From: an uncultured Marinobacter sp.
Lineage (GTDB): Bacteria > Pseudomonadota > Gammaproteobacteria > Pseudomonadales > Oleiphilaceae
Direction: 5' to 3'
Assembly (NCBI RefSeq): GCF_946886895.1
Contig: NZ_CAMPJO010000005.1
Span: forward strand, 124,001-188,000
Length of the DNA: 64,000 nt
Shown here piece after piece: positions 8,180-18,684 of the stretch. Numbering within the stretch: the stretch's first letter is position 1; the number at the start of each line of letters is the position of its first letter. The notes below the pieces were generated by a model. That model was not told the DNA's origin and searched no databases. It saw only the letters and a list, made by a program, of their open reading frames with translations. Both the position numbers and the translations under genes were made by a program.

Positions 8180-9664
8180 ATGCAGACAGACCATCCCGAG
8201 AGGTCTGGCCGAAACAACCGGCTCCGGTTCTGGGCCGCGGTGTTCTTCGCCGGACTCGTCCTGGCCCTTGGCTCCCTCAGCTTCCATGGGCTTGCCCGGC
8301 AGGCCGATAGCGGTACCGTCCGGGTATTGACCATTGAAGGCGTCATAGGCCCGGCGACCATGGACTACGTGGTCCGGGGCCTTGAGCAGGCGGAGGCGAA
8401 CGGTGACCGCCTGGTGGTGCTGGAAATGGACACACCGGGTGGGTTGATGGATTCCATGCGTGAGATCATCAAAGCCATCCTGGCCTCCGAGGTGCCTGTT
8501 GCCACCTATGTTTCGCCCCAGGGCGCCCGGGCGGCCAGCGCGGGGACCTATATTCTTTACGGCAGCCATATTGCGGCCATGGCGCCCGCCACCCACCTGG
8601 GCTCCGCCACTCCCGTGCAAATGGGTGGTTTCCCCGGCAGCCCGGAACCTTCAGACAAGCCTGCCGACGACCCGTCCGGAAGTGACCCCGAGACGTCCGG
8701 TAACGAATCCCCGGATGCCAGCCGTGAGGACGCCGGCGGCGGTGACGATCCGCAGCGCGGGAGCACGGCGATGGAGCGCAAGGTGCTGGAAGATGCGGTG
8801 GCCTACATTCGTGGCCTGGCGGAACGTCACGGCCGGAACGCTGACTGGGCGGAGGCCGCGGTGCGGGACGCCGTCAATCTGGGCGCCACGGAGGCACTGG
8901 AGCGCAACGTGATCGATGTTGTTGCCAACAGCCTGCCAGACCTGTTGACGCAGATTGATGGCCGCTCCGTGCAGATGGCCTCGGGTAAGATTACCCTGGC
9001 GACGGCCGACCTGGAGATTGTCCGCTCCGAGCCGGACTGGCGCACCCGTTTGCTCTCGGTGATCACCAACCCCAACGTCGCTTATTTCCTGATGATCATC
9101 GGCTTCTACGGCATTATTTTCGAGCTCGCCAATCCCGGCGCCGTGGTGCCCGGGGTGGTCGGTGCCATCTGTCTGGTGCTGGCGCTTTTCGCCTTCCAGG
9201 TGCTGTCGGTGAATTACGCCGGGCTGGCGCTGATTATCCTCGGGCTGGCCTTTATTGTGGCCGAGGCCTTCATGCCCAGCTTCGGGATACTGGGGCTCGG
9301 GGGGATTGTGGCCTTTGTAACCGGCTCGGTGATTCTGATGGATGGCAGCCACCAGGCGATTTCCCTGCCCACCATTGGCGGTACGGCACTGGTGGCGGCC
9401 GGTTTCATCCTGTGGACCGTGGTGCGCTTTGTCGGCTTGCGTAAACGACCGCCAGTCAGTGGCGCCGAGCACATGATCCGTGAGACCGGGCTTGCGCTGG
9501 AGGAATTTCACGAACAGGGTGGCCAGTACCGGGGGCATGTGCAGGCCAGTGGTGAACGCTGGCAGGCGGTCAGTGAACATCCGGTGCATGAGGATGATCA
9601 GGTCAGGGTCATCCGGATTCAGGGGCTGACATTAGCCGTCGAGCCAGTCCGGACCTCCGGATGA
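8180..9664 (+). CDS. NfeD-family membrane-bound serine protease (ClpP-like)
   Basis: This long-form NfeD protein of about 494 residues has three parts. An N-terminal transmembrane anchor leads into a ClpP-class periplasmic protease domain with MDTPGGLMDSM, the nucleophile region ARAASAGTYI (Ser) and the general-base Lys in ERKVLEDA. Four to five membrane helices follow, then a C-terminal soluble OB-fold NfeD domain. A Ser/Pro/Asp-rich insertion of about 45 residues lies between the two catalytic segments. The family is known to work with an adjacent stomatin/slipin, and that gene follows 39 bases downstream. The ATG at 8180 has GGGAGG five bases upstream; an upstream GTG at 8135 has no comparable site. 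Confidence 0.88.
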   Translation: MQTDHPERSGRNNRLRFWAAVFFAGLVLALGSLSFHGLARQADSGTVRVLTIEGVIGPATMDYVVRGLEQAEANGDRLVVLEMDTPGGLMDSMREIIKAILASEVPVATYVSPQGARAASAGTYILYGSHIAAMAPATHLGSATPVQMGGFPGSPEPSDKPADDPSGSDPETSGNESPDASREDAGGGDDPQRGSTAMERKVLEDAVAYIRGLAERHGRNADWAEAAVRDAVNLGATEALERNVIDVVANSLPDLLTQIDGRSVQMASGKITLATADLEIVRSEPDWRTRLLSVITNPNVAYFLMIIGFYGIIFELANPGAVVPGVVGAICLVLALFAFQVLSVNYAGLALIILGLAFIVAEAFMPSFGILGLGGIVAFVTGSVILMDGSHQAISLPTIGGTALVAAGFILWTVVRFVGLRKRPPVSGAEHMIRETGLALEEFHEQGGQYRGHVQASGERWQAVSEHPVHEDDQVRVIRIQGLTLAVEPVRTSG

Positions 9665-9703
9665 CCCGACGAACGCAAGGCAACGGCAAGACCAGGAGGC
9701 AGT

Positions 9704-10492
9704 ATGATTGGTGATCTGATTCCCTATGTGGCACCTACGGTGGTGTTATTGCTGATCCTCGGATCAGCGATCAAGATTCTGCCCGAGTATGAGCGGGGTG
9801 TGGTGTTTTTCCTGGGCCGGTTTCAGGGCGTGAAGGGGCCGGGTCTGATTATTGTGATTCCGGTAATCCAGCAGATCGTGCGGGTGGACCTTCGGGTGAT
9901 CACCCTGGACGTGCCCAGTCAGGATGTGATCTCAAAGGACAACGTCACGGTCCGGGTGAATGCGGTGCTGTATTTCCGGGTGGTGGATCCGGAGCGGGCC
10001 ATCATCCGCGTTGAAGACTACAACTCGGCCACCAGCCAGTTGGCACAGACCACCCTGCGTTCGGTTCTGGGCAAGCATGATCTTGATGAAATGCTGTCGG
10101 AACGGGACAAGCTGAATGCGGATATTCAGGAAATCATCGATACCCAGACGGAGGAATGGGGCATCAAGGTGGCCAACGTGGAAATCAAACACGTGGACCT
10201 GAACGAATCCATGATCCGGGCGATTGCGCGGCAGGCGGAAGCCGAGCGGGAGCGCCGGGCCAAGGTCATTCACGCCGAGGGCGAACTGCAGGCCTCGAAA
10301 AAACTGGTGGAGGCAGCCGATGTGATGTCCTCCAATTCCGGCTCCATGCAGCTGCGTTACCTGCAGACCCTGGCGGACATGAGTAACACCAATGCGTCAA
10401 CCATTGTGTTCCCGTTACCGATGGAGCTGATGACCACCTTCCTGAAGGAAAACAAGCCACCGTCGCCGAAGAAACCGGAACCGGAGGTATAA
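9704..10492 (+). CDS. Slipin (stomatin/SPFH-domain membrane protein)
   Basis: This 262-residue SPFH protein has one N-terminal membrane hairpin ([17 protein letters not shown]) followed by the stomatin core ([33 protein letters not shown]). A C-terminal coiled coil ([19 protein letters not shown]) is expected to drive ring-like oligomers on the inner membrane. It is paired with the upstream NfeD protease, a conserved operon believed to control membrane domain organization and turnover. AGGAGG lies immediately upstream of the ATG. A strong intrinsic terminator abuts its stop codon. Confidence 0.92.
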   Translation: MIGDLIPYVAPTVVLLLILGSAIKILPEYERGVVFFLGRFQGVKGPGLIIVIPVIQQIVRVDLRVITLDVPSQDVISKDNVTVRVNAVLYFRVVDPERAIIRVEDYNSATSQLAQTTLRSVLGKHDLDEMLSERDKLNADIQEIIDTQTEEWGIKVANVEIKHVDLNESMIRAIARQAEAERERRAKVIHAEGELQASKKLVEAADVMSSNSGSMQLRYLQTLADMSNTNASTIVFPLPMELMTTFLKENKPPSPKKPEPEV

Positions 10493-10520
10493 AAAAAGGC
10501 CGGGGAGCCCGGCCTTTTTT
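10491..10520. terminator. Bidirectional rho-independent terminator
   Basis: A-tract, GGCCGGG, a GAG loop, CCCGGCC and T-tract (10491-10520) form a compact symmetric hairpin. It lies between the slipin gene and the convergent lipoprotein gene and can serve both strands. Confidence 0.92.
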
Positions 10521-10535
10521 CGCTACGCTTCAGCC

Positions 10536-10817
10536 TTACTTCTGGCTGGCGCGCTGCAGCATGCGCTTGGCACGCTCGTTTGCTTCTTCGGCCGCTTGCT
10601 GAGCTGCCTTGGCTGCTGCCAGGGCTTCTTCAGCAGTCTGCTCGGCACTGCGGGCAGTGCTGGCAGCGCTGTTTGCGGTGTTCAGTGCGTTCTCAGCGGT
10701 CTGCTCGGCAGAGTTGGCGGTTGCCGTCGCTTCGTCAACAGCACCCTGATCGGTAGTGGCACAACCTGCAGTCAGAGCAGTCGCCAGTGCAAACCCTGCG
10801 ATCGTCAGTTTACGCAT
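10536..10817 (-). CDS. Alanine-zipper murein lipoprotein (OprI/Lpp family)
   Basis: This is a small outer-membrane lipoprotein of 93 residues. The signal peptide ends with the lipobox LTAGC, giving an N-terminal lipidated cysteine. The mature part is an alanine-rich heptad coiled coil (AEQTAENALNTANSAAS and similar) that trimerizes. The end AANERAKRM-like segment (EEANERAKRMLQRASQK) matches the OprI/Lpp C-terminus, whose terminal Lys is joined to peptidoglycan by L,D-transpeptidases. The ATG at 10817 follows AAGGGGAT. A longer upstream reading frame without a ribosome site or signal is not credible. It is probably one of the most abundant envelope proteins of the cell. Confidence 0.88.
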   Translation of the reverse strand: MRKLTIAGFALATALTAGCATTDQGAVDEATATANSAEQTAENALNTANSAASTARSAEQTAEEALAAAKAAQQAAEEANERAKRMLQRASQK

Positions 10818-10863
10818 TGTAAATCCCCTTATTGGTCGAGTTATTTCCTGTGATCCGAAAGTC

Positions 10864-10869
10864 AGTATA
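10864..10869 (-). promoter_or_regulatory. Possible -10 element for the lipoprotein gene
   Basis: On the minus strand TATACT (10864-10869) lies about 47 bases before the start codon. TTGACA sits only ten bases further upstream, too close for a standard -35, so the full promoter is uncertain. Confidence 0.3.
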
Positions 10870-11015
10870 GACGACTTCCTGTCAACTTGTGCCCAGTAGG
10901 CGTTGACTACCGGAGTCGTTAAACAGTGTAAAACACTCTGAGACGAAATGTTAACTAAGGATACGTAAATTTTCTTAGGGTATGACAACAACTTAATAAT
11001 GGTGTCATGGAGCAG

Positions 11016-11576
11016 TCAGGGGCGGATGCTGATGGGCGTGCCGTTGGCCACCTGTTGCCAGATCTCATCCATGGCTTCATTGGATACCGCGATGCAGCCG
11101 TCGGTCCAGTCCAGGCCGGCATAAGCGAAGGCCATGTCGCCGGCTTCGTTCGGCAGGCCGTGAATCATGATGCTGCCGCCCGGGTCGAGTCCCCAGGCGG
11201 AGGCCAGCTCCAGATCCCGGGCGCTGGGATAGGAGATGTGGATGGACTTGTAGAAGTCGCTTTCGGCGTTGCGCCAGTCCAGGGTGTAATTGCCTTCCGG
11301 GGTACGCTCGTCGCCTTCGTAGAGTTTGTGCCCCTTGGGGCTGTCACCCAGGGAAATTCGGAAGCTCCGGATCACCTGCTCGCCGCTCATCAGGTACAGG
11401 CGCCGTTCGCTCTTTTTGACCAGCACCCGGGTAATCTCGCTGGCGGACTCCGGGACCGGGTGGGCCGAGGGCATGCGGCTGTCCGCCCTGGCCAATACCT
11501 CGGTGGCCTGGCTGGCCAGGGGCATGAGCAGCGCAAGCGCCAGCAGGGTCCGGGTTAATAATCGAGAGCAACGCAT
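11016..11576 (-). CDS. L,D-transpeptidase family protein (YkuD), short form
   Basis: This secreted YkuD-domain protein has 186 residues. A signal peptide (LLALALLMPLASQATE) precedes the catalytic fold: VLVKKSERRLYLMSGE at the N-terminal strand, MIHGLPNEAGD for the conserved His-Gly, and DWTDGCIAVSNEAMDEIW with the active cysteine. TDGC in place of the commoner SHGC is typical of one branch of the family. It may attach the neighbouring lipoprotein to murein, trim it, or act in other murein remodelling; sequence alone does not decide. It stands alone between the lipoprotein and antiporter genes, transcribed leftward like both. Confidence 0.85.
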   Translation of the reverse strand: MRCSRLLTRTLLALALLMPLASQATEVLARADSRMPSAHPVPESASEITRVLVKKSERRLYLMSGEQVIRSFRISLGDSPKGHKLYEGDERTPEGNYTLDWRNAESDFYKSIHISYPSARDLELASAWGLDPGGSIMIHGLPNEAGDMAFAYAGLDWTDGCIAVSNEAMDEIWQQVANGTPISIRP

Positions 11577-11684
11577 AGTCTTAACTTACCAATGATTAAT
11601 CTTTGCACAGGCCCGTTTATAGCATAGCCCGCCAGCATACTGTTAAGAGGTTTTGTTAACTTTTTTGGCTATCCTGTGCATTTT

Positions 11685-13409
11685 TCAGCCATTTTGTGAA
11701 CTGTCCATCTTCAGGCCAACTTTGGTGACCTGGTCGGCACTGGTTGCCCGGGCCACCAGCGTCACCGGGCCTAGCGTCACGGTGTCACCCACCACCGGGT
11801 GGCCCTTGGTACGTCTGGCGAAGCATTCCGCCAGCGACAGTTCCGGGGGCAGATCGTCAAATTCAATGCCGTACACCTGCTCCACATCCCCCAGCAGGGC
11901 GTCGCCGTTAAGCACGAAGTCACCGAAGAAAGCGCGTTCAGCCAGGTATTTCGGTGCATGGCGGCCACTCAGGGCCTTGCCCAGCTCGGGCAGAACGCCA
12001 GGGGTGGCGAACATGGCCACCACGTCACCACTCGACACCTCCAGATCGCCCTTGGGTTGCAGGCATACCCGGTTGCGGAAGACGCCGGCCACCGCGGTGT
12101 TTTCCGGGAAGCGTAGCTGGCTCAGGGGCTTGGGCGTCTGCCAGTTTTCACCTCGCAGAGAAAACAGCATCAGTTCGTGGTCGCCGGCCGCCGGCGCATC
12201 GAGCGGCAGGCGCCGGTACGGATCCTCCCCCGCCGGCACTTCCAGCCGCAGCCAGCGTGCCAGCGGCGCCATGGTGGTGCCCTGGACCACCAGCGACACC
12301 AGCACGATGAAGAAGGCGACGTGAAACACCAACTGGGCTTGGGGTAAATCAGCAATGATCGGAAACAGCGCCAGCACAATCGGCACCGCACCCCGGAGGC
12401 CAACCCAACTGATAAAACCCAGCTCCCGCCGGTTAAACCCGAACGGCCAGAGCGTCAGCACGATGGTGGCGGGCCGGATGATGAAAATCAGGGACAGGGC
12501 CAGAATCAGACCGCCGCCGGCCAGGGGCAGAAGATCGGAGGGGGTCACCAGCAGCCCGAGTATCAGGAACAGGCTTAGTTGCGCCAGCCACGACAGGCCG
12601 TCATGAACCTGCAGGATCATCGGCATCATCCGCACGGGGCGGTTGCCGATCACCACGCCGGCCAGGTAAATCGCCAGAAATCCACTGCCGCCCAGGGCGT
12701 TAGTGGCAGCAAACACGGACATCCCTGCCGCCGCGACCAGCAGTGGATACAGCGATGGCGTGAGCCGGATGCGGTTGGCCAGCTCGACGATCAGGAAGCC
12801 GCCAACGATGCCGGCCACGCCCCCGATGCCGAACTGCTGCACCAGCATCAGCAACACCGACCAGGTTGCGCCTTCGCCCGGGGTGCCGATCAGCGTCACC
12901 AGCATCAGGGTCAGGAAAATCGCCATCGGGTCGTTGCTGCCGGATTCGATTTCCAGGGTGGCACTCACTCGCTCATTCAGATGGAGCCCCCGGCCCTGCA
13001 GCAGCGAAAAAACGACTGCCGCGTCCGTGGAGGAGATGATTGCACCGACCAGCAGAGCCATCAGCCAATGCAGGTCAAACACCCACCAGGCCACCACCGC
13101 AGCCCCGGCAGCGGTCAGGAAAACCCCGACCGTGGCCAGCACCAGCGCGGGCCGCAGACCCACCCGGAAAGTATCCGCCCGGGTGCGCATGCCGCCGTCG
13201 AGCAGAATGACCCCGAGTGCGAGATTGGCAATCAGGAAGGCCAGTTCGAAATTGTCGAACTCGATACCGCCGGGACCGTCCTCCCCCATCATCATGCCGA
13301 CCCCGAGGAAAATCAGCAGCACCGGCATACCCACCCGGCTGGAGAGGGGGCTGAGCACAATGCTGATGACCAGCATCAGGGCGCCAATCAGGGTCAGGGT
13401 GGGATCCAT
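11685..13409 (-). CDS. nhaP2: K+/H+ antiporter NhaP2 (CvrA) family
   Basis: This 574-residue cation:proton antiporter of the CPA1 family exports K+ (or Na+) in exchange for protons and protects against osmotic downshift. The first ~390 residues form about 12 membrane helices with the conserved acidic ion-binding stretch (LEIESGSNDPMAIFLTLML, SSTDAAVVFSLL, ISWVGLRGAVPIVLALFP). An RCK-C-type domain (residues ~400-490) and a CorC-like C-terminal domain (FFGDFVLNGDALLGDV to the end) sense nucleotide or ion signals. Length and domain order match E. coli NhaP2. Confidence 0.9.
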   Translation of the reverse strand: MDPTLTLIGALMLVISIVLSPLSSRVGMPVLLIFLGVGMMMGEDGPGGIEFDNFELAFLIANLALGVILLDGGMRTRADTFRVGLRPALVLATVGVFLTAAGAAVVAWWVFDLHWLMALLVGAIISSTDAAVVFSLLQGRGLHLNERVSATLEIESGSNDPMAIFLTLMLVTLIGTPGEGATWSVLLMLVQQFGIGGVAGIVGGFLIVELANRIRLTPSLYPLLVAAAGMSVFAATNALGGSGFLAIYLAGVVIGNRPVRMMPMILQVHDGLSWLAQLSLFLILGLLVTPSDLLPLAGGGLILALSLIFIIRPATIVLTLWPFGFNRRELGFISWVGLRGAVPIVLALFPIIADLPQAQLVFHVAFFIVLVSLVVQGTTMAPLARWLRLEVPAGEDPYRRLPLDAPAAGDHELMLFSLRGENWQTPKPLSQLRFPENTAVAGVFRNRVCLQPKGDLEVSSGDVVAMFATPGVLPELGKALSGRHAPKYLAERAFFGDFVLNGDALLGDVEQVYGIEFDDLPPELSLAECFARRTKGHPVVGDTVTLGPVTLVARATSADQVTKVGLKMDSSQNG

Positions 13410-13429
13410 CGTTACTCCAGACAGAATGC

Positions 13430-13459
13430 TTGCGAACGGCCACCCTGAGCGCTTATATT
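13430..13459 (+). promoter_or_regulatory. Promoter for tRNA-Gly
   Basis: TTGCGA (13430-13435) and TATATT (13454-13459) are 18 bases apart. The predicted transcription start, near 13466, lies about 15 bases before the mature tRNA. Confidence 0.5.
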
Positions 13460-13480
13460 GCTCACGCAGCCACGGCTAAT

Positions 13481-13554
13481 GCGGGTGTAGTTCAATGGTA
13501 GAACGGCAGCTTCCCAAGCTGCATACGAGGGTTCGATTCCCTTCACCCGCTCCA
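13481..13554 (+). tRNA. tRNA-Gly (anticodon CCC)
   Basis: The sequence folds as a complete cloverleaf. Acceptor GCGGGTG (13481-13487) pairs with CACCCGC (13544-13550). The anticodon stem GCAGC/GCTGC encloses the loop TTCCCAA with anticodon CCC at 13513-13515. The T-loop TTCGATT is present, and CCA is encoded at 13552-13554. It reads GGG codons. It stands alone between nhaP2 and the nuo operon. Confidence 0.96.
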
Positions 13555-13706
13555 TACAGCGCCGCTCCCTTATCGTTTCATATCCTGAATCCCGGGTAAA
13601 ATCAAAGTTCTACCTGAAGGACTCACATTCTACGTGGTTGGTTCCAGTATTGTCATCGGGACTTCCGCTGCACGCTCCCCGTAATGTCACAGATCAATCC
13701 GCCGGT

Positions 13707-13735
13707 TTGCGGAATTCCGGGCTCGTTACTATGGT
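13707..13735 (+). promoter_or_regulatory. Candidate promoter of the nuo operon
   Basis: TTGCGG (13707-13712) and TATGGT (13730-13735) are spaced by 17 bases and lie 50 bases before nuoA. No other comparable pair was seen in the tRNA-nuoA gap (13555-13785), which holds no gene. Confidence 0.4.
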
Positions 13736-13785
13736 TTGAACAAGGTTTTCGAAACGACCGCCTGGGCGCTGTCGGGAGGAATAAC

Positions 13786-14187
13786 ATGGCAGACCTGGTG
13801 ACAGACACCACGGCCCGGTACTGGGCCACCGGTTTTTTCATTCTTGCCGTGGCCGGTCTTTGCGCCTTTATGGTGGGTGCCTCGAGTCTGCTTGGGGGGC
13901 GTAGCCGGGGTGTCAGCAAATCCCTTCCCTTTGAATCCGGCATCGTGGGTGCCGGCAGCGCGCGCCAGCGGTTTTCGGTGCAGTTCTACCTGGTGGCGAT
14001 GCTGTTCGTGATTTTCGACATTGAGGCGGTGTTTCTGTTTGCCTGGGCAATCGTCATCGAAGACGTTGGCTGGTCCGGTTTCTGGGGTGCCGCGGTGTTC
14101 ATCGCCATCCTGCTGGCTGGCCTGGTCTACGACAGCCGGACCGGTGCCCTGGACTGGGCGCCGCAACCGGGTTCGCCACGGCGATAG
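13786..14187 (+). CDS. nuoA: NADH-quinone oxidoreductase subunit A
   Basis: This is the first gene of the complex I operon. The protein has 133 residues and three membrane helices of the proton-pumping arm near the quinone site. The conserved loop [36 protein letters not shown] matches NuoA, including the Glu/Asp residues of the second helix. The ATG at 13786 is preceded by GGGAGGA. The downstream order B-CD-E-F-G-H-I-J-K-L-M-N is complete and colinear. Confidence 0.94.
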   Translation: MADLVTDTTARYWATGFFILAVAGLCAFMVGASSLLGGRSRGVSKSLPFESGIVGAGSARQRFSVQFYLVAMLFVIFDIEAVFLFAWAIVIEDVGWSGFWGAAVFIAILLAGLVYDSRTGALDWAPQPGSPRR

Positions 14188-14274
14188 CCCGGCGTGGCTG
14201 CCGCGCCGTCGGCTACCCGATACCAGACATGCACAGCATCATTACGGTGGCGAGGCCACCGACGGAGGAGTTCC

Positions 14275-14952
14275 ATGGCCTACACGCTGACCCGGGCCGA
14301 CGGCCCGAGTGCTGACGACGCCCGCTACCCGCGAGGCCGGCGTGAGACGGTGGATGATCCGATGAAGCAGCAGTTGGAGCGCAACGTGTTCACCGGCAAG
14401 CTGAGCGAGGTGCTCAATTCGGCGGTGAACTGGGGCCGCAAGAATTCCCTGTGGCCCTACAACTTCGGGCTGTCCTGCTGCTATGTGGAAATGACCACGG
14501 CGTTCACCGCGCCCCATGACATTGCCCGGTTCGGCTCGGAAGTCATCCGGGCCTCGCCGAGGCAGGCGGATTTCATGGTGATCGCGGGTACCTGCTTCAT
14601 CAAGATGGCGCCGGTGATCCAGCAGCTGTATGACCAGATGCTCGAGCCAAAATGGGTGATTTCCATGGGCTCCTGTGCCAATTCCGGGGGTATGTACGAC
14701 ATCTACTCGGTGGTCCAGGGGGTGGATAAATTCCTGCCGGTGGATGTCTATGTGCCGGGTTGCCCGCCCCGGCCGGAAGCCTTCCTGCAGGGGCTTCAGT
14801 TGCTGCAGGACTCGATCCAGGAGGAGCGGCGGCCGTTGTCCTGGGTGGTGGGGGACCAGGGCGTGTACCGGGCCGAGATGCCGTCCCAGCGGGAAAAGTG
14901 GCGAGACACCCGCATTCAGGCCACGGAACTGAGGACACCGGACAAGCTTTAA
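14275..14952 (+). CDS. nuoB: NADH-quinone oxidoreductase subunit B
   Basis: NuoB carries the terminal 4Fe-4S cluster N2 that hands electrons to quinone. The adjacent cysteines in [10 protein letters not shown] and those in [11 protein letters not shown] and VPGCPPRPE are all present. The protein has 225 residues with a Marinobacter/Pseudomonas-like N-terminal lead. The start ATG at 14275 follows CGGAGGAG. It is separated from nuoA by 87 bases, the largest gap in the operon. Confidence 0.95.
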   Translation: MAYTLTRADGPSADDARYPRGRRETVDDPMKQQLERNVFTGKLSEVLNSAVNWGRKNSLWPYNFGLSCCYVEMTTAFTAPHDIARFGSEVIRASPRQADFMVIAGTCFIKMAPVIQQLYDQMLEPKWVISMGSCANSGGMYDIYSVVQGVDKFLPVDVYVPGCPPRPEAFLQGLQLLQDSIQEERRPLSWVVGDQGVYRAEMPSQREKWRDTRIQATELRTPDKL

Positions 14953-14982
14953 TCACGCTGACCGTTTTCACATCGGAAGACC

Positions 14983-16755
14983 ATGAGCGGAACCACGACC
15001 ATGACCATGGACACCACCAGTGACGAGGTTGTCGATGCCCTGCAGCGGGACTTCGGCCCGCGCCTGCTGTACCAGCAGCAGACACTGACTGGTATGCCGG
15101 TGTTCTGGGTGGACCGGGAGGCGCTGACCGACCTTCTCGGTTACCTGAAAGCCATGGCGCGCCCCTTTGATCTGCTCTACGACCTGTCGGCGATCGACGA
15201 GCGACTACGGGAGCACCGCCCGGGCCTGCCGGCCTCGGACTTCACGGTGTTTTACCAGTTGCTTTCGATTGGCCGGAACCGCGATCTTCTACTGAAAGTG
15301 CCGCTGGCCGGCCACGACCTGAGTGCCCCGACCGCCACCGGGGTATTCCCGGCCGCCAGTTGGTATGAACGGGAAGTCTGGGACATGTTTGGTATCAGCT
15401 TCGCCGGCCATCCGCACCTTGAGCGGATCCTGATGCCGCCGACCTGGAGTGGCCACCCGTTGCGCAAGGATTACCCGGCCAGGGCCACGGAATTCGACCC
15501 CTACACCCTGACCCTCGAAGGCCAGCGCACCGAACAGGATGCCCTGCGCTTTGAACCCGAGGCCTGGGGGATGCAGCGGGAGCGGGACGGCGCCGAGTTC
15601 ATGTTCCTCAATCTCGGGCCGAACCACCCCTCTGCCCATGGTGCCTTCCGCATTGTGTTGCAGCTGGACGGCGAGGAAATCGTCGACTGCGTGCCGGACA
15701 TCGGCTATCACCACCGGGGCGCGGAGAAGATGGCTGAACGCCAGTCCTGGCACAGCTTTATTCCCTACACCGATCGCATCGATTACACCGGTGGGGTGAT
15801 GAACAACCTGCCCTATGTACTGGCGGTGGAAAAGCTCGCGGGTATCGAGGTGCCGGACCGGGTAAAAACCATCCGGGTGATGATGGCGGAAATGTTCCGG
15901 ATCACCAGCCACCTGCTGTTCCTGGGCACCTACCTGCAGGACCTGGGCGCCATGTCCCCGGTGTTTTATACCTTCAGTGACCGGCAGCGGGCCTATCAGG
16001 TGATTGAAGGCATTACCGGCTTCCGCATGCACCCGGCCTGGTATCGCATCGGTGGCGTGATGCAGGATCTGCCCCGGGGCTGGGAGGCGCTGGTGCAGGG
16101 CTTCCTGGACTGGATGCCGCCCCGGCTGCGGGAATACGAACGAGCCATGATGGAGAACAGCCTGGTGCGGGACCGCACCCGTCACATTGCCGCCTTTGAT
16201 ACCGCACAGGCGCTGGAGTGGGGGGTGACCGGTCCTAATCTCCGGGCCACTGGCTGCAACTTCGATCTGCGCAAACAGCGGCCCTATTCCGGCTATGACA
16301 ACTTCGATTTCGAGGTGCCCCTGGGCAATCATGGCGACGTTTTTGACCGGGGTCAGCTCCGTATCGAAGAGATGCGCCAGAGCCTGAGGATTATCCAACA
16401 GTGCGTCAACCACATGCCCGCGGGCGACTACAAGGCGGACCATCCGCTGACCACACCACCGCCAAGGGAGCGCATGCTGGAGCACATCGAAACCCTGATC
16501 ACTCATTTCCTGCAGGTGTCCTGGGGGCCTGTGCTGAAGCCTGGTGAGTCTCTGCAAATGGTGGAGGCCACCAAGGGCATCAACAGTTACTACCTGACCA
16601 GCGACGGCAACACCATGAGCTACCGCACCCGGATCCGGACCCCGAGCTTTCCTCACCTGCAGCAGATCCCCAGTGTGATGCGCGGTGGCTTCGTGCCGGA
16701 CCTGATCGCACACCTGGGCAGCATTGACTTTGTGATGGCGGATGTGGACCGATGA
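14983..16755 (+). CDS. nuoCD: NADH-quinone oxidoreductase fused subunits C/D
   Basis: This is a natural fusion of NuoC (about residues 1-185, with [12 protein letters not shown]) and NuoD (about 195-590, with [13 protein letters not shown] and the quinone-site HRGAEK). The fused form of about 590 residues is typical of Gammaproteobacteria such as Escherichia and Pseudomonas. It forms the quinone-binding junction of complex I with NuoB. Its stop overlaps the nuoE start by four bases (ATGA). Confidence 0.95.
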   Translation: MSGTTTMTMDTTSDEVVDALQRDFGPRLLYQQQTLTGMPVFWVDREALTDLLGYLKAMARPFDLLYDLSAIDERLREHRPGLPASDFTVFYQLLSIGRNRDLLLKVPLAGHDLSAPTATGVFPAASWYEREVWDMFGISFAGHPHLERILMPPTWSGHPLRKDYPARATEFDPYTLTLEGQRTEQDALRFEPEAWGMQRERDGAEFMFLNLGPNHPSAHGAFRIVLQLDGEEIVDCVPDIGYHHRGAEKMAERQSWHSFIPYTDRIDYTGGVMNNLPYVLAVEKLAGIEVPDRVKTIRVMMAEMFRITSHLLFLGTYLQDLGAMSPVFYTFSDRQRAYQVIEGITGFRMHPAWYRIGGVMQDLPRGWEALVQGFLDWMPPRLREYERAMMENSLVRDRTRHIAAFDTAQALEWGVTGPNLRATGCNFDLRKQRPYSGYDNFDFEVPLGNHGDVFDRGQLRIEEMRQSLRIIQQCVNHMPAGDYKADHPLTTPPPRERMLEHIETLITHFLQVSWGPVLKPGESLQMVEATKGINSYYLTSDGNTMSYRTRIRTPSFPHLQQIPSVMRGGFVPDLIAHLGSIDFVMADVDR

Positions 16756-17273
16756 GTACCGAGCAGCCACGGGCAACCACCAGCCGAACCCTCGCTACCG
16801 ACGGCTTTGAACTGCACCCGGCGGACGAGGCGGCCATGCGCGAGGAAGCCGGGCACTATGAGCAGCCACAGGCGGCCTGCATTGAAGCCCTGAAAATTGT
16901 CCAGCGGCGCCATGGCTGGGTGCCGGACGCGGCGATCCCGGCCATCGCCCGGGTGCTCGGCGTGGGCCCGGCCAGCGTTGAGGGCGTGGCCACCTTTTAC
17001 AGCCTGATCTTTCGCCAGCCGGTGGGGCGCCACGTGATCCTGGTGTGCGACTCCAGTTCCTGCTTCCTGACCGGCTTCGATCAACTCCGGCAGGCCCTGA
17101 GCGAACGGCTTGGCATTGGCCTGGGGCAAACCACGGACGATGGCCGTTTCACCCTGCTGCCGGTGTGTTGCCTGGGCGCCTGCGACGGTGGCCCGGCCCT
17201 GATGATCGACGACGATGTCTATGGACCGGTGGGCGCCGATGATCTTGCGGAACTGTTGGAGGGCTATTCGTGA
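16752..17273 (+). CDS. nuoE: NADH-quinone oxidoreductase subunit E
   Basis: This 173-residue thioredoxin-fold subunit of the NADH-oxidizing module holds the 2Fe-2S cluster N1a. The four ligands are visible in [11 protein letters not shown] (C-x4-C) and [11 protein letters not shown] (C-x3-C). It is joined by four-base overlaps to both neighbours, implying translational coupling with NuoF, with which it forms a dimer. Confidence 0.95.
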   Translation: MSTEQPRATTSRTLATDGFELHPADEAAMREEAGHYEQPQAACIEALKIVQRRHGWVPDAAIPAIARVLGVGPASVEGVATFYSLIFRQPVGRHVILVCDSSSCFLTGFDQLRQALSERLGIGLGQTTDDGRFTLLPVCCLGACDGGPALMIDDDVYGPVGADDLAELLEGYS

Positions 17274-18646
17274 ACAGCCAGCGCCACTCCCCCGGCTACC
17301 GGAGCCGACTGCTGCAACCGGCGGCTGAGCGCCAGTCGGACAGCCACCCGCTGACCTGGCGGCTGCGCGACGATGGCGGGGTCGTCGACCTGAAAGACTA
17401 TCAGGCGAAAGACGGCTACCGCGCGGTCCGGCAGGTACTGGCGGCCGGTGATCCGCAGGCGGTGATCGCCACCCTGAAGGACGCCAACGTTCGGGGCCGG
17501 GGCGGCGCCGGGTTTTCCGCCGGGCTGAAATGGAGCCTGACCATGCAGGGCGACAACATGCCCCGGGGTTACATCGTCTGCAACGCCGACGAAATGGAAC
17601 CCGGCACTTTCAAGGACCGGCTGCTGATGGAGCAGCAACCGCACCTGCTGATCGAGGGCATGATCCTGGCGGCATTCGCCAACAACGCCCGTTACGGCTA
17701 CATCTTCCTGCGTGGCGAATACGTGGAATCGGCGCGGATTCTGGCTATGGCGCTGACCGAAGCCCGTAACGCGGGCTGGCTGGGGCCGGATATTGCCGGC
17801 AGCGGGTTTGATTTTGACATCACCCTGCACACCGGCGCTGGCCGCTACATCTGTGGCGAAGAGACCGCGTTGATCAACTCCCTGGAGGGCAAGCGCGCCA
17901 ACCCCCGGGCCAAGCCGCCGTTTCCCGGCCAGTCCGGAGCCTGGGGAAAACCCACCGTGGTCAACAACGTGGAGACCCTGTGCAACGTGCCGGCGGTCAT
18001 GCTGCACGGCGCCGACTGGTACCGGCAACTGTCCGGAGGTCGCACCAAGGACGGTGGTACCAAGCTTTACGGCGCCTCTGGCCTGGTCAATCGGCCCGGC
18101 CTCTGGGAACTGCCCATGGGCACCACCGGTCGCGAGGTTCTTGAACGGGCGGAGGGCCTGCGGGACAACCGGGCCCTCAAGGCCTGGTTGCCCGGCGGTG
18201 CCAGTACCGGGTTTCTGTTGCCGCAACACCTCGACCTGCCGCTGGATTTCGACACCGTGGGCAAGGAGGGCAGTCGCCTCGGCACCGGGCTGATCACCGT
18301 GGTGACCGAGGACCAGAGCATGGTCTCGCTGTTGCGCAACCTGGAGGAGTTTTTCGCCCGGGAGTCCTGCGGCTGGTGTACGCCGTGCCGGGACGGACTG
18401 CCCTGGAGCGTGAAGCTGCTGCGGGCCCTTGAACACGGCGAGGGCGAGCCCGGCGATGTCGAGCTGCTGGACAAGCTGGCCGCGGACTGTGGCCCCGGCC
18501 TTACCTTCTGCGCCCACGCGCCGGGCGCCGCCATGCCGCTGCAAACGGCGTTGAAACACTTCCGGCGGGAATTTGAACTCGGTGTACGCGGGCCGTCTCA
18601 GCCGGAACAGGGTCATCCGGCAGTGCCAGCGGAGATCAGCAAATGA
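17270..18646 (+). CDS. nuoF: NADH-quinone oxidoreductase subunit F
   Basis: NuoF (458 residues) is the NADH-binding flavoprotein. It shows the nucleotide/FMN loop [13 protein letters not shown], the [14 protein letters not shown] segment for FMN, and the 4Fe-4S N3 ligands in [12 protein letters not shown]. It begins at a GTG that overlaps the nuoE stop (GTGA). The length is near that of E. coli NuoF, with a slightly longer tail. Confidence 0.95.
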   Translation: MNSQRHSPGYRSRLLQPAAERQSDSHPLTWRLRDDGGVVDLKDYQAKDGYRAVRQVLAAGDPQAVIATLKDANVRGRGGAGFSAGLKWSLTMQGDNMPRGYIVCNADEMEPGTFKDRLLMEQQPHLLIEGMILAAFANNARYGYIFLRGEYVESARILAMALTEARNAGWLGPDIAGSGFDFDITLHTGAGRYICGEETALINSLEGKRANPRAKPPFPGQSGAWGKPTVVNNVETLCNVPAVMLHGADWYRQLSGGRTKDGGTKLYGASGLVNRPGLWELPMGTTGREVLERAEGLRDNRALKAWLPGGASTGFLLPQHLDLPLDFDTVGKEGSRLGTGLITVVTEDQSMVSLLRNLEEFFARESCGWCTPCRDGLPWSVKLLRALEHGEGEPGDVELLDKLAADCGPGLTFCAHAPGAAMPLQTALKHFRREFELGVRGPSQPEQGHPAVPAEISK

Positions 18647-18684
18647 ACCGGTCAGGAACGGCAAGCGAGGGGTAATCCAACACC

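Noticed and set aside
10818..10991. N-terminal extension of the OprI-like lipoprotein
   Set aside because: It would bury the lipobox signal peptide inside the protein; the ATG at 10817 has a good ribosome site.
13684..13785. Upstream extension of nuoA
   Set aside because: The extension has no ribosome site and family members begin near MADLVTD; GGGAGGA precedes the ATG at 13786.
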